In this document: positions 57,091 through 64,000 of the stretch, one piece after another
Numbering within the stretch: the stretch's first letter is position 1
Layout of the letters: every line of letters begins with the position of its first letter
From: Streptomyces varsoviensis
GTDB lineage: Bacteria; Actinomycetota; Actinomycetes; Streptomycetales; Streptomycetaceae
NCBI RefSeq assembly: GCF_000718635.1
Contig: NZ_JOBF01000017.1
Coordinates: 62,001 to 126,000 of the forward strand
Direction of reading: 5' to 3'
DNA: 64,000 nt
Translations under genes and position numbers: made by a program
Notes under the pieces: model-generated
The model's database searches: none
What the model was told of the DNA's origin: nothing
What the model saw: only the letters and a program-made list of their open reading frames with translations

Positions 57091-57101
57091 AGCAGCCGGT
57101 G

Positions 57102-57833
57102 TCAGGCCAGCGTGTCCCGGGCCAGTACCGCCGCCTGCGCCCGGCTCTGGCAGCCGGTCTTCGCGAGCATGCGGCTCACGTGCGTCTTCACCGTGTGCAG
57201 GCTGACCACGAGCCGGTCGGCGATCTCGGCGTTGCTCAGCCCGTCCCCGACCAGCCGCAGCACGCCGCGCTCCCGTTCGGTGAGGTCGTTCAGCCGGGCC
57301 AGCTCCCGCTCGTTCGGCCGGCGCCGGGTGCTCAGGTGGCCCTCGATGATCCGGCGGGTCACGGCAGGGCTCAGCGCGCTGTGTCCGGCGGCCGCCGCCC
57401 GTACCGCCCCCGTCAGCTCTTCGTACGAGCTGTTCTTCAGTAGGAACCCCGCGGCGCCGTCGGCCAGCGCGTCGTCCACGTACTCGTCCAGATCGAACGT
57501 CGTCAGCATCAGCGCCTGGCTCCGCCCCGGCCCGAGCAGCCCCCGCCGGCCCAGCTCGGCCAGCGCCCACAGCCCGTTCCGGCGGGGCATGCGGATGTCC
57601 AGCAGCAGGACGTGCGGCCGTAGCCGCGCGCACGCCTCGACGGCCTCCTCGCCGTCGCCCGCGGTGCCGACCACGGTGATATCGGCCTGGCTGTCCAGGA
57701 TCGCGCCCAGGCCGGCCCGGATGATCGGCTCGTCGTCCGCCACGAGCACGCTGATCCCGCCGGCCGCCGGATCGGGCGCGAACCCGGACCCGGACCCGGA
57801 CCCGGACCCAAACTCAGTCGTACGTTCAGACAT
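57102..57833 (-). CDS. NarL/LuxR-family response regulator
   Basis: This 243-residue protein has a receiver domain with the acidic pocket ADDEP, phospho-acceptor Asp79 (LLLDIRMP) and switch Thr (LMLTTFDLDEYV), and a LuxR HTH (LTERERGVLRLVGDGLSNAEIADRLVVSLHTVKTHVSRML, about 174-213). A Gly/Ser-rich extension (GSGSGSGSG) precedes the receiver. It overlaps the upstream histidine kinase gene by 8 bp, so they form a two-component system. Near dnaE2 this pair could be the equivalent of AbrA-type systems of S. coelicolor, from memory. Confidence 0.93.
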   Translation of the reverse strand: MSERTTEFGSGSGSGSGFAPDPAAGGISVLVADDEPIIRAGLGAILDSQADITVVGTAGDGEEAVEACARLRPHVLLLDIRMPRRNGLWALAELGRRGLLGPGRSQALMLTTFDLDEYVDDALADGAAGFLLKNSSYEELTGAVRAAAAGHSALSPAVTRRIIEGHLSTRRRPNERELARLNDLTERERGVLRLVGDGLSNAEIADRLVVSLHTVKTHVSRMLAKTGCQSRAQAAVLARDTLA

Positions 57834-59061
57834 CGGCGCTCTCCAACGGCATCGTGGCCACGACCCGGAAACCCCCGTCATCGGTCGGCCCGGCGGTGAG
57901 GTCGCCGCCCAGCGCCGTCACCCGCTCCCGCATGCCGGGCAGGCCGAGGCCGACCCCCGCGCCCGCCGTGCCGCGCCGCGTCGCGCGGGTGTTCACCACC
58001 TCGCACCGCAGCCGCCCGGCGCCGCCGTCGACGGTGAGCCGGACCGGCGCCCCCGGCGCGTGCCGGCGGGCGTTGGCCAGCGATTCCTGTACGACGCGGT
58101 AGCCCGCCAACTGCACCGCGCTCGGCAGGGTCTCCAGCGCCGCCCCCACCCGCGCCTCGACCGTTCCTCCCGCGGCGCGGTGGCTGTCCAGGAGCGCGGC
58201 CAGTTCGCCGAGCCCCGGCGTCGGCTGGAGCGGGGCCGCCTCCGCGGGGTCGCGCAGCATCCGCAGCAGGTCGCGCAGTTCGCCGCCGGTCTGCCGGCCC
58301 GCCGCCGCCAACCCGTCGACCTGGGTACGGGCCCAGCCGGGCAGTTCGTCGCCGCGGGCGCGCAGGGTCTCCGCGTGCACGACAAGCAGGGTGAGCGAGT
58401 GCGCGACCACGTCGTGCATCTCGCGGGCGATCCGGGCCCGTTCCCGCTGGGTGGCCTGCGCCGCCTCCAGGCGCTGCGCGCGGTCCGCGTCGGCCACCCG
58501 GCGCTCGGCCGCGGCGAGCAGCGCCCGCCGGGTACGGGCGACGAAGCCCATCACCCACGCCAGCGGCATCGGGGCCAGGGCGGCGAGGATGTCCAGCCGG
58601 CCTTGGTATTCCCGGGCCCCGGCGGTCGCCCAGTTCACCCACAGGCCGGCCGCGATCAGCGCGCAGCCGCCGAGTACGGCCGGCACGGTGCGTACCCAGC
58701 TCGTGCAGTAGCAGCCCAGGCTGTAGAGCAGCACGGCGAGCGGCAGGAAGACCATCGGGGTGAGCTTGGCGTCCTGGCCGGCGCTGCCCACCAGCGCCAC
58801 CACGAGCGCGCACAGGCCGGTGACGAAGGCCGTGGCCGGCAGCCGGCGGCGCAGCAGCAGGATCACCGCGGTCACCGCCTCGTAGCCGGCGAGCGCCGCC
58901 CACGCCGGCCCGGAGGAGTCCACGTACGGCTGGGACAGCAGGGGCGGGAGGACCGTCAGCGCGACCAGCCCGGCATCGGCGCTCCACCTGGGCCACGTGC
59001 CGGTGCCCCGCGTGTCCCCCGTGCTCCCCGCGCCCCAGGCACCCTCGACTGCTGCTTTCAT
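57826..59061 (-). CDS. NarL-type sensor histidine kinase
   Basis: This 411-residue membrane kinase has about five transmembrane segments (about residues 30-180), a HisKA_3 dimerisation domain with phospho-acceptor His216 (RIAREMHDVVAHSLTLLVVHAE) and a HATPase_c domain (VVQESLANARRHAPGAPV, VGLGLPGMRERVTALGGDL). Its partner is the overlapping NarL-type regulator. The signal is not readable; the sensor part is within the membrane, as in antibiotic- or envelope-sensing kinases. The ATG at 59061 starts the family N-terminus. Confidence 0.93.
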   Translation of the reverse strand: MKAAVEGAWGAGSTGDTRGTGTWPRWSADAGLVALTVLPPLLSQPYVDSSGPAWAALAGYEAVTAVILLLRRRLPATAFVTGLCALVVALVGSAGQDAKLTPMVFLPLAVLLYSLGCYCTSWVRTVPAVLGGCALIAAGLWVNWATAGAREYQGRLDILAALAPMPLAWVMGFVARTRRALLAAAERRVADADRAQRLEAAQATQRERARIAREMHDVVAHSLTLLVVHAETLRARGDELPGWARTQVDGLAAAGRQTGGELRDLLRMLRDPAEAAPLQPTPGLGELAALLDSHRAAGGTVEARVGAALETLPSAVQLAGYRVVQESLANARRHAPGAPVRLTVDGGAGRLRCEVVNTRATRRGTAGAGVGLGLPGMRERVTALGGDLTAGPTDDGGFRVVATMPLESADV

Positions 59062-59131
59062 TCGAACAAGATTAAGAGCTGACGTACCGCCCTTCGTCAC
59101 TCCAAAGAGCGACTCCGGCCCTCTCAGCCCC

Positions 59132-60184
59132 TCAACGCGGCGGCCTCGTCGCGATCGCGTCGTCCGTCGGCTTCTTGAAGGCGGCGAACAGCAGCGTCAC
59201 CGCGGACCCCGCCACCGCCCAGGCCGAGAGCACCAGCAGCGGCCCCGTGACCGCGTTGCCCCGGAAGTACGCGATGGAGCGCGCCGTCCAGGTGCCCGCG
59301 CCCGGCGGCAGGGCGGGGCCGATGGCGCGCCAGAAGCCCGGCAGCAGCGGGTAGGGGTAGGCGCCGCCCGCGCTCGGGTTGCCCAGGACGACGACGACCG
59401 CGATGGCGAGGCCGATGCCGACGATGCCCGCCAGCCCCTGGAACGCCAGCGTGGTGGCGCCGACCGCGAAGACGACCAGGGCGCCGAGCCCCCACAGCCC
59501 GAGGACGGAGCCGGGGAGCGCTTCGAGGATCGGGCCCATGATGACCGCGCCGCCGATTCCGGAGGCGATCGAGTAGAGGGCGAGGGTGCCGAGCCGGATG
59601 GTCGCGCGCCGCGGGTTGGCGGGCCGGGCGCCGGCGCTGATCGCGAGGATCGCGGCGCACAGGTAGCCGCCCACGCACCACCCCACCACCAGGTAGAACG
59701 AGGACAGCCCGCGCGCGTCGCCCTTGGCGACCGGCGCGATGTCCTGGGTTCTCACGGTGCGCTGCTGGGATTTCTCGGCGGCGGTGACGACCTTCTCGAC
59801 GGCCTGGGAGAGCGAGGCGCCGCCGCCGCTCGCGATGAGCAGCCGGTCGGTGCTGCCGCGCGGGTCGACGATCAGGGCGGCGTCGGCGTCCCGTTCGCGG
59901 ATCTGCCGTACGGCCGCGGCCTCGTCGGCGGCGGCGCGCGGGTCCAGGGCGTCGCCCGGGACCTTGTCGAGCTTGGCCATGAGCTGCCCGCGGGCCTGCT
60001 CGGGGGCGACGACGGCGAGCGCGATGTCCTTGGGCTTGGGGCTGTGGAAGGCCCCCACGTAGGAGGCGATGAACGCGAGCTGGAGCGCCAGTACGCCGAT
60101 CACCAGCAGGGCGGCGCGGGTGGTGACCGCGCTCCTGACCTCCTTGGCGAAGGAGGGGCGGGTGCCGGGGTCTGTGGTGGCCAT
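59132..60184 (-). CDS. DUF3533/YhgE-like membrane protein
   Basis: This 350-residue protein has an N-terminal transmembrane segment (LLVIGVLALQLAFIASYVGAF, about 27-47), a large extracytoplasmic domain (about 50-170) and five to six C-terminal segments, the topology of DUF3533/YhgE-Pip ABC-2-like membrane proteins. These are linked to export or phage/toxin reception in other bacteria. It lies 70 bp upstream of the histidine kinase in the same direction, so it may be part of that operon. The ATG at 60184 follows GAGCGG. Confidence 0.85.
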   Translation of the reverse strand: MATTDPGTRPSFAKEVRSAVTTRAALLVIGVLALQLAFIASYVGAFHSPKPKDIALAVVAPEQARGQLMAKLDKVPGDALDPRAAADEAAAVRQIRERDADAALIVDPRGSTDRLLIASGGGASLSQAVEKVVTAAEKSQQRTVRTQDIAPVAKGDARGLSSFYLVVGWCVGGYLCAAILAISAGARPANPRRATIRLGTLALYSIASGIGGAVIMGPILEALPGSVLGLWGLGALVVFAVGATTLAFQGLAGIVGIGLAIAVVVVLGNPSAGGAYPYPLLPGFWRAIGPALPPGAGTWTARSIAYFRGNAVTGPLLVLSAWAVAGSAVTLLFAAFKKPTDDAIATRPPR

Positions 60185-60445
60185 GGGCCGCTCCTCGCCG
60201 CGTCGGGTGGGTTTTCTGCCCCCATATGGTGCGCACAAAAGCGGGCATTTCGCAGGGTGAACGCGTCGGAGAGGTGAGGGCGGGGCTCGCTCGTACGGAA
60301 GAGGTCTGTTCGTACGAGTGTTCGACATAGGGGTTATGGTGAAGGAGGGGAACAGAGTGCGAGGTGCGAGGACGGTCAGGGAGCGGGGCCTTTTCGAGTT
60401 TCGGGTTTCGGGTTGTCAAGTGGGACGAGTGGGAGGTGCGTGCGG
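60185..60445. other. divergent promoter region of the DUF3533 operon and dnaE2
   Basis: These 261 bp hold the LexA-box-like site at 60310-60325 and no supported gene; a short open frame at 60318-60509 overlaps the dnaE2 start and lacks a family. Confidence 0.5.
60310..60325 (+). promoter_or_regulatory. LexA (SOS) box candidate upstream of dnaE2
   Basis: TCGTACGAGTGTTCGA matches the actinobacterial LexA box TCGAAC-N4-GTTCGA at all but one position of the left half. It lies about 120 bp before the dnaE2 start. dnaE2 genes are classic LexA targets. Confidence 0.65.
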
Positions 60446-63400
60446 ATGCCGGCTTTTCCGGGTCCCCCTGGCTTCACGCATCTGCACACCGCCTCCGGGT
60501 TCTCGATGAGGTACGGCGCGGTGCACCCGGAGCGGCTCGCCGAGCGCGCCGCCGAGCGGGGCATGGACGCGATCGCGCTGACCGACCGGGACAGCCTCGC
60601 CGGGGCCGTACGGTTCGCGAAGGCGAGCGCACGGGCCGGGGTGCGGCCGATCTTCGGCGCCGACCTGGCCGTACGGGAAAAGCTCCTCGAACCCCAGGGT
60701 CACCAAGGCCGCCAAGGAACAGCACGGCGGCGCACGCCCGTACGGGGCGGCGCGTTCATCGACGAGTCGACGCCCCGCGCGGTCTTCCTCGCCCGCGACG
60801 GCGCGGCCGGCTGGGCCGCCCTGTGCGGACTGGTCTCGGCCGCCCACGCGGACACGGTCCGTACGGGCGGCGCGGCCGACCCGCTGGGCACGGCCCCCAT
60901 CCGCACCGACCCCGCCCGCCGCCCCCGGCTCCTGTGGGAGGACCTGGAGAGCGCCGCCGCCGGCGCGCTCGCCCCGCTGACCGTGCTGCTCGGCCCCGAC
61001 TCCGAGATCGGCCGGGCGCTCGCCGCCGGCCGCCCCGACCGCGCCGCCCGGCTGCTCGCCCCCTGGCGCGAACTCTTCGGCGACGCCCTGCGGCTGGCGG
61101 CCGTATGGCACGGCCGTCAGGGCACCGGGCCGGGCTCGCTGCGGCTCGCCGCCCGTACCGTCGGCTTCGCGGCCGACCAGGGCGTACGGGCCGTACTGGT
61201 CAACTCCACCCGCTACGCCGACCCCGGCCAGGGCCCGGTCGCCGACGTCCTGGACTCGGCGCGCCGGCTGGTGCCGATCGACCCCCGCAGACCCGAACTC
61301 CTCGACAGCGGCGAACGCTGGATCAAGGACGCACGGGACATGGCGGCCATCGCCGAGAAGATCACCGAGGCCGCCGGGCAGGGCCGGGGCGCCGCGCGGC
61401 GGCTGCTGGCCGAGACCCACCGCACCGCCGCCGAGTGCGCGGTCGATCCCGAGGACCACCTCGGGATCGGCCAGGTCCGCTTCCCCGAGCCGCACCTCGT
61501 CGGCGCGGACCGCCGCACCGCCGCCCGCGTGCTGCGCTCGCGGTGCGCGGCGGCCATGGTGCTGCGCCGCTACGACGGCGACCGCAGGTACTGGGACCGG
61601 CTCGCCGACGAACTGCGCGTCATCGACCACCACGGCTTCGCCTCGTACTTCCTCACCGTCGCCCAGGTCGTCGACGACACCCGCGCGCTCGGCGTCCGCG
61701 TCGCCGCGCGCGGCTCGGGCGCCGGCTCGCTGGTCAACCACCTGCTCGGCATCGCGCACGCGGACCCCGTCGAACAGCGGCTGCTCATGGAGCGCTTCCT
61801 GTCCACCCGGCGGGCCGTGCTGCCCGACATCGACATCGACGTCGAGTCCGCGCGCCGCCTCGATGTCTACCGCGCGATCTTCGACCGGTTCGGCGCGGAG
61901 CGGGTGGCGACCGTCGCCATGCCCGAGACCTACCGGGTGCGCCACGCCGTACGGGACGTGGGCGCGGCCCTGGGCATGGACCCCGCCCTCACCGACCGGC
62001 TCGCCAAGTCCTTCCCGCACATCCGGGCCAGGGACGCGCGCACCGCGCTCGCGGAACTGCCGGAGCTGCGCGGCGTCGACCCCGACGGCACGAGGCACGG
62101 GCGGCTGTGGGAACTGGTGGAGGCGCTGGACGCGCTGCCGCGCGGCGTCGCCATGCACCCGTGCGGGGTGCTGCTCTCGGACGCCACGCTGCGCGCCCGT
62201 ACACCCACCGTGCCCACCAGCGGCGAGGGGTTCCCGATGGCGCAGTTCGACAAGGACGACGTCGAGGACCTCGGGCTGCTCAAGCTCGACGTGCTGGGCG
62301 TACGGATGCAGTCGGCGATGGCGCACGCGGTGGGGGAGATCGAACGGGCCACGGGGGAGCGGGTGGACCTCGACGACCCGGCGCGGGTCGCGCCCGGCGA
62401 CCCCCGGACGTACGAGCTGATCCGGACCGCCGAGACGCTCGGCTGCTTCCAGATCGAGTCGCCCGGCCAGCGGGACCTGGTGGGCCGACTCCAGCCGTCG
62501 ACCTTTCACGACCTCGTGGTCGACATATCGCTTTTCCGGCCGGGCCCGGTCGCCGCCGACATGGTGCGCCCCTTCATCGAGGCCCGGCACGGCCGGGCAC
62601 CGGTCCGCTACCCCCACCCGGACCTGGAGGGACCGCTGCGCGAGACGTACGGCGTGGTCGTCTTCCACGAGCAGATCATCGAGATCCTGTCGATCATGAC
62701 CGGCTGCGACCGGTCGCTGGCCGAGGAGGGGCGGCGCGCGCTCTCGGACCCCGAGCGGCAGGGGCGGGTACGGGCCTGGTTCGAGAGGGAGACCGCCCTG
62801 CGGGGGTACGCGCCGGAGGCCGTCCGGCGCACCTGGGAGATCGTCGAGGCGTTCGGCAGCTACGGCTTCTGCAAGGCGCACGCCGTCGCCTTCGCGGTGC
62901 CGACCTACCAGTCGGCCTGGCTCAAGGCGCACTACCCGGCGGCCTTCTACGCCGGGCTGCTCACCCACGACCCGGGGATGTACCCGAAGCGGCTGCTGCT
63001 CGCGGACGCGCGGCGGCGGGGGGTGCCGATCCTGCCGCTGGACGTGAACCGGTCGGCGGCCGATTATCAAATCGAACTGGTGTCTGGTGTGGGGGTCGAG
63101 GGGACTGCTACGGGCTCCGGCGCGGGGGCCGGCGCGGACCCTGGCACGGCGGCCGCCGGTACGAGGGCTGATGCGGGCTCCGGTACGGCGGCCTCCGGTG
63201 CGAGGGCCGATGCGGGGGTCGGCGCGGGGGCTGACGGCGGGCGCGGCTCGGGCGCCGACGCCGTCTTCGGGGTACGGCTGGCCCTCGGCGACGTGCACGG
63301 GATCAGCGAGGCGGTCACGGACCGGATCGCGGCCGGCCGCCCGTACGCCTCCCTCCAGGACCTGTGGCGACGCGCCCGCCCCGGCCGGCCCGTCGCCGAA

Positions 63401-64000
63401 CGGCTCGCCCAGGTCGGCGCGTTGGACGCCTTCGGGACCAACCGCCGCGACCTGCTGCTGCACATCGCCGAACTCCACCGCGGCCAGCGCGGCGCCGACC
63501 CCAGCGAACGGCAGCTCCCGCTCGACGGCGGCACCCTGGCCGAACCCGTGGGCCTGCCCGACCTCGACGCCGGCGAACGGCTCGGCGCGGAACTGGGCGT
63601 CCTCGGCATGGACGCCTCCCGCCACCTCATGGACGACCACCGGCAGTTCCTGGCCGAACTGGGCGCCGTACCCGCGAAGCGGCTGCGCGACGCGCGGCAC
63701 GGCGAGACCGTACTGGTCGCCGGCGCCAAGGCCGCCACCCAGGCCCCGCCGATCCGCTCGGGCCGGCGCGTCATCTTCACCACCCTCGACGACGGCACCG
63801 GCCTGGTCGACTGCGCCTTCTTCGACGACAGCCACGCCGCGTGCGCGCACACCGTCTTCCACTCCTGGCTGCTACTCGTACGCGGCGTGGTCCAGCGTCG
63901 CGGCCCCCGCAGCCTCAGCGTCGTCGGCGCCGCGGCCTGGAACCTCGCCGACCTCACCGCCCTGCGCCGGGAGGGCGGCCTGGCGGCGGTCACCGCGCTG
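60446..64000 (+). CDS. dnaE2: error-prone DNA polymerase III alpha subunit DnaE2 (partial, C-terminus outside window)
   Basis: The window ends inside this gene after 1185 codons. The N-terminal PHP domain is present (GFTHLHTASGFSMRYGAVHPERL, ALTDRDSLAGAVRFA, FGADLAV). The palm has the catalytic aspartates in LPDIDIDVE (Asp461, 463, 465), and the OB fold follows towards the end (VLVAGAKAAT, FTTLDDGTGLVDCAFF). A Gly/Ala/Asp-rich low-complexity insert lies at about residues 878-937. The ATG at 60446 follows GGGAGG at 60430-60435. Error-prone C-family polymerases act with ImuA/ImuB in SOS mutagenesis; an imuB is not in view. Confidence 0.95.
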   Translation, partial: MPAFPGPPGFTHLHTASGFSMRYGAVHPERLAERAAERGMDAIALTDRDSLAGAVRFAKASARAGVRPIFGADLAVREKLLEPQGHQGRQGTARRRTPVRGGAFIDESTPRAVFLARDGAAGWAALCGLVSAAHADTVRTGGAADPLGTAPIRTDPARRPRLLWEDLESAAAGALAPLTVLLGPDSEIGRALAAGRPDRAARLLAPWRELFGDALRLAAVWHGRQGTGPGSLRLAARTVGFAADQGVRAVLVNSTRYADPGQGPVADVLDSARRLVPIDPRRPELLDSGERWIKDARDMAAIAEKITEAAGQGRGAARRLLAETHRTAAECAVDPEDHLGIGQVRFPEPHLVGADRRTAARVLRSRCAAAMVLRRYDGDRRYWDRLADELRVIDHHGFASYFLTVAQVVDDTRALGVRVAARGSGAGSLVNHLLGIAHADPVEQRLLMERFLSTRRAVLPDIDIDVESARRLDVYRAIFDRFGAERVATVAMPETYRVRHAVRDVGAALGMDPALTDRLAKSFPHIRARDARTALAELPELRGVDPDGTRHGRLWELVEALDALPRGVAMHPCGVLLSDATLRARTPTVPTSGEGFPMAQFDKDDVEDLGLLKLDVLGVRMQSAMAHAVGEIERATGERVDLDDPARVAPGDPRTYELIRTAETLGCFQIESPGQRDLVGRLQPSTFHDLVVDISLFRPGPVAADMVRPFIEARHGRAPVRYPHPDLEGPLRETYGVVVFHEQIIEILSIMTGCDRSLAEEGRRALSDPERQGRVRAWFERETALRGYAPEAVRRTWEIVEAFGSYGFCKAHAVAFAVPTYQSAWLKAHYPAAFYAGLLTHDPGMYPKRLLLADARRRGVPILPLDVNRSAADYQIELVSGVGVEGTATGSGAGAGADPGTAAAGTRADAGSGTAASGARADAGVGAGADGGRGSGADAVFGVRLALGDVHGISEAVTDRIAAGRPYASLQDLWRRARPGRPVAERLAQVGALDAFGTNRRDLLLHIAELHRGQRGADPSERQLPLDGGTLAEPVGLPDLDAGERLGAELGVLGMDASRHLMDDHRQFLAELGAVPAKRLRDARHGETVLVAGAKAATQAPPIRSGRRVIFTTLDDGTGLVDCAFFDDSHAACAHTVFHSWLLLVRGVVQRRGPRSLSVVGAAAWNLADLTALRREGGLAAVTAL

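Noticed and set aside
60318..60509. Short plus-strand frame across the dnaE2 start
   Set aside because: It overlaps the dnaE2 N-terminus and has no family; probably chance.
60416..63862. Long minus-strand open frame over dnaE2
   Set aside because: Antisense to an unmistakable C-family polymerase; biased composition and no domain.

Overview
This is high-GC DNA with strong third-position G/C bias, Shine-Dalgarno sites of the GGAGG type, many GTG and a few TTG starts, and families typical of Streptomyces: streptogrisin-type proteases, a subtilisin-inhibitor-like protein, extra SepF paralogs, DUF397 with DUF5753-type HTH regulators, DUF1707, DUF3224 and DUF4232 proteins, and a DnaE2 error-prone polymerase. 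I read it as a chromosomal segment of a Streptomyces or a close relative. No rRNA, tRNA or CRISPR array was found.

Layout. 1-5.7 kb holds a truncated PIG-V-like mannosyltransferase, a DHA2-type MFS exporter, a glutaryl-CoA-type acyl-CoA dehydrogenase, a SepF-like division protein and a GNAT acetyltransferase. 6-11.8 kb holds a cysteine-type leader peptide on the minus strand and, divergent from it, a four-gene flavin operon (FAD/NAD(P)-binding protein, two luciferase-like monooxygenases, DUF1684) that looks like a sulfur or xenobiotic scavenging set. 12-25.6 kb carries two streptogrisin proteases, an ANT-type nucleotidyltransferase, a slipin, a secreted RCC1-like protein, a MerR/Old Yellow Enzyme pair, an ECF sigma factor with a membrane partner, and a PIMT-like methyltransferase preceded by a tiny acidic peptide gene. 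25.6-31.8 kb is a mobile or decayed zone: an IS630 remnant, an IS701-type element with intact ends carrying a NUDIX gene, and an IS5-type remnant.

31.8-44.4 kb is a patchwork of small regulatory and resistance-like modules: an SSI inhibitor, HTH/DUF397 clusters, a second MerR regulator whose operator matches the first, a cupin, a chloramphenicol phosphotransferase-like kinase, an APH-type kinase, and a translationally coupled pair made of an OvoA/EgtB-like nonheme iron enzyme and an ATP-grasp ligase. A TetR regulator coupled to a VC0807-type membrane protein follows. 44.6-49.7 kb is an unrecognised three-gene operon: two large paralogous proteins and an HExxH metallopeptidase, all with overlapping stop/start codons. 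49.9-60.2 kb holds two DUF4232 lipoproteins, a PhyH oxygenase, an AraC/GyrI regulator behind 24-bp direct repeats, an MmyB-type regulator, a DUF1707 protein, a serine beta-lactamase-like lipoprotein, a NarL-type two-component system and a DUF3533 membrane protein. The window ends inside dnaE2, which has a LexA-box-like site upstream.

The most interesting candidates for undescribed biology are the paralog-paralog-metallopeptidase operon (44629-49741), the OvoA-like/ATP-grasp pair (39279-41890), the peptide plus PIMT pair (24492-25559), and the two MerR genes sharing one operator sequence. Short in-frame tandem repeats (15, 18, 30 bp and similar) are unusually common across the window, within and between genes.
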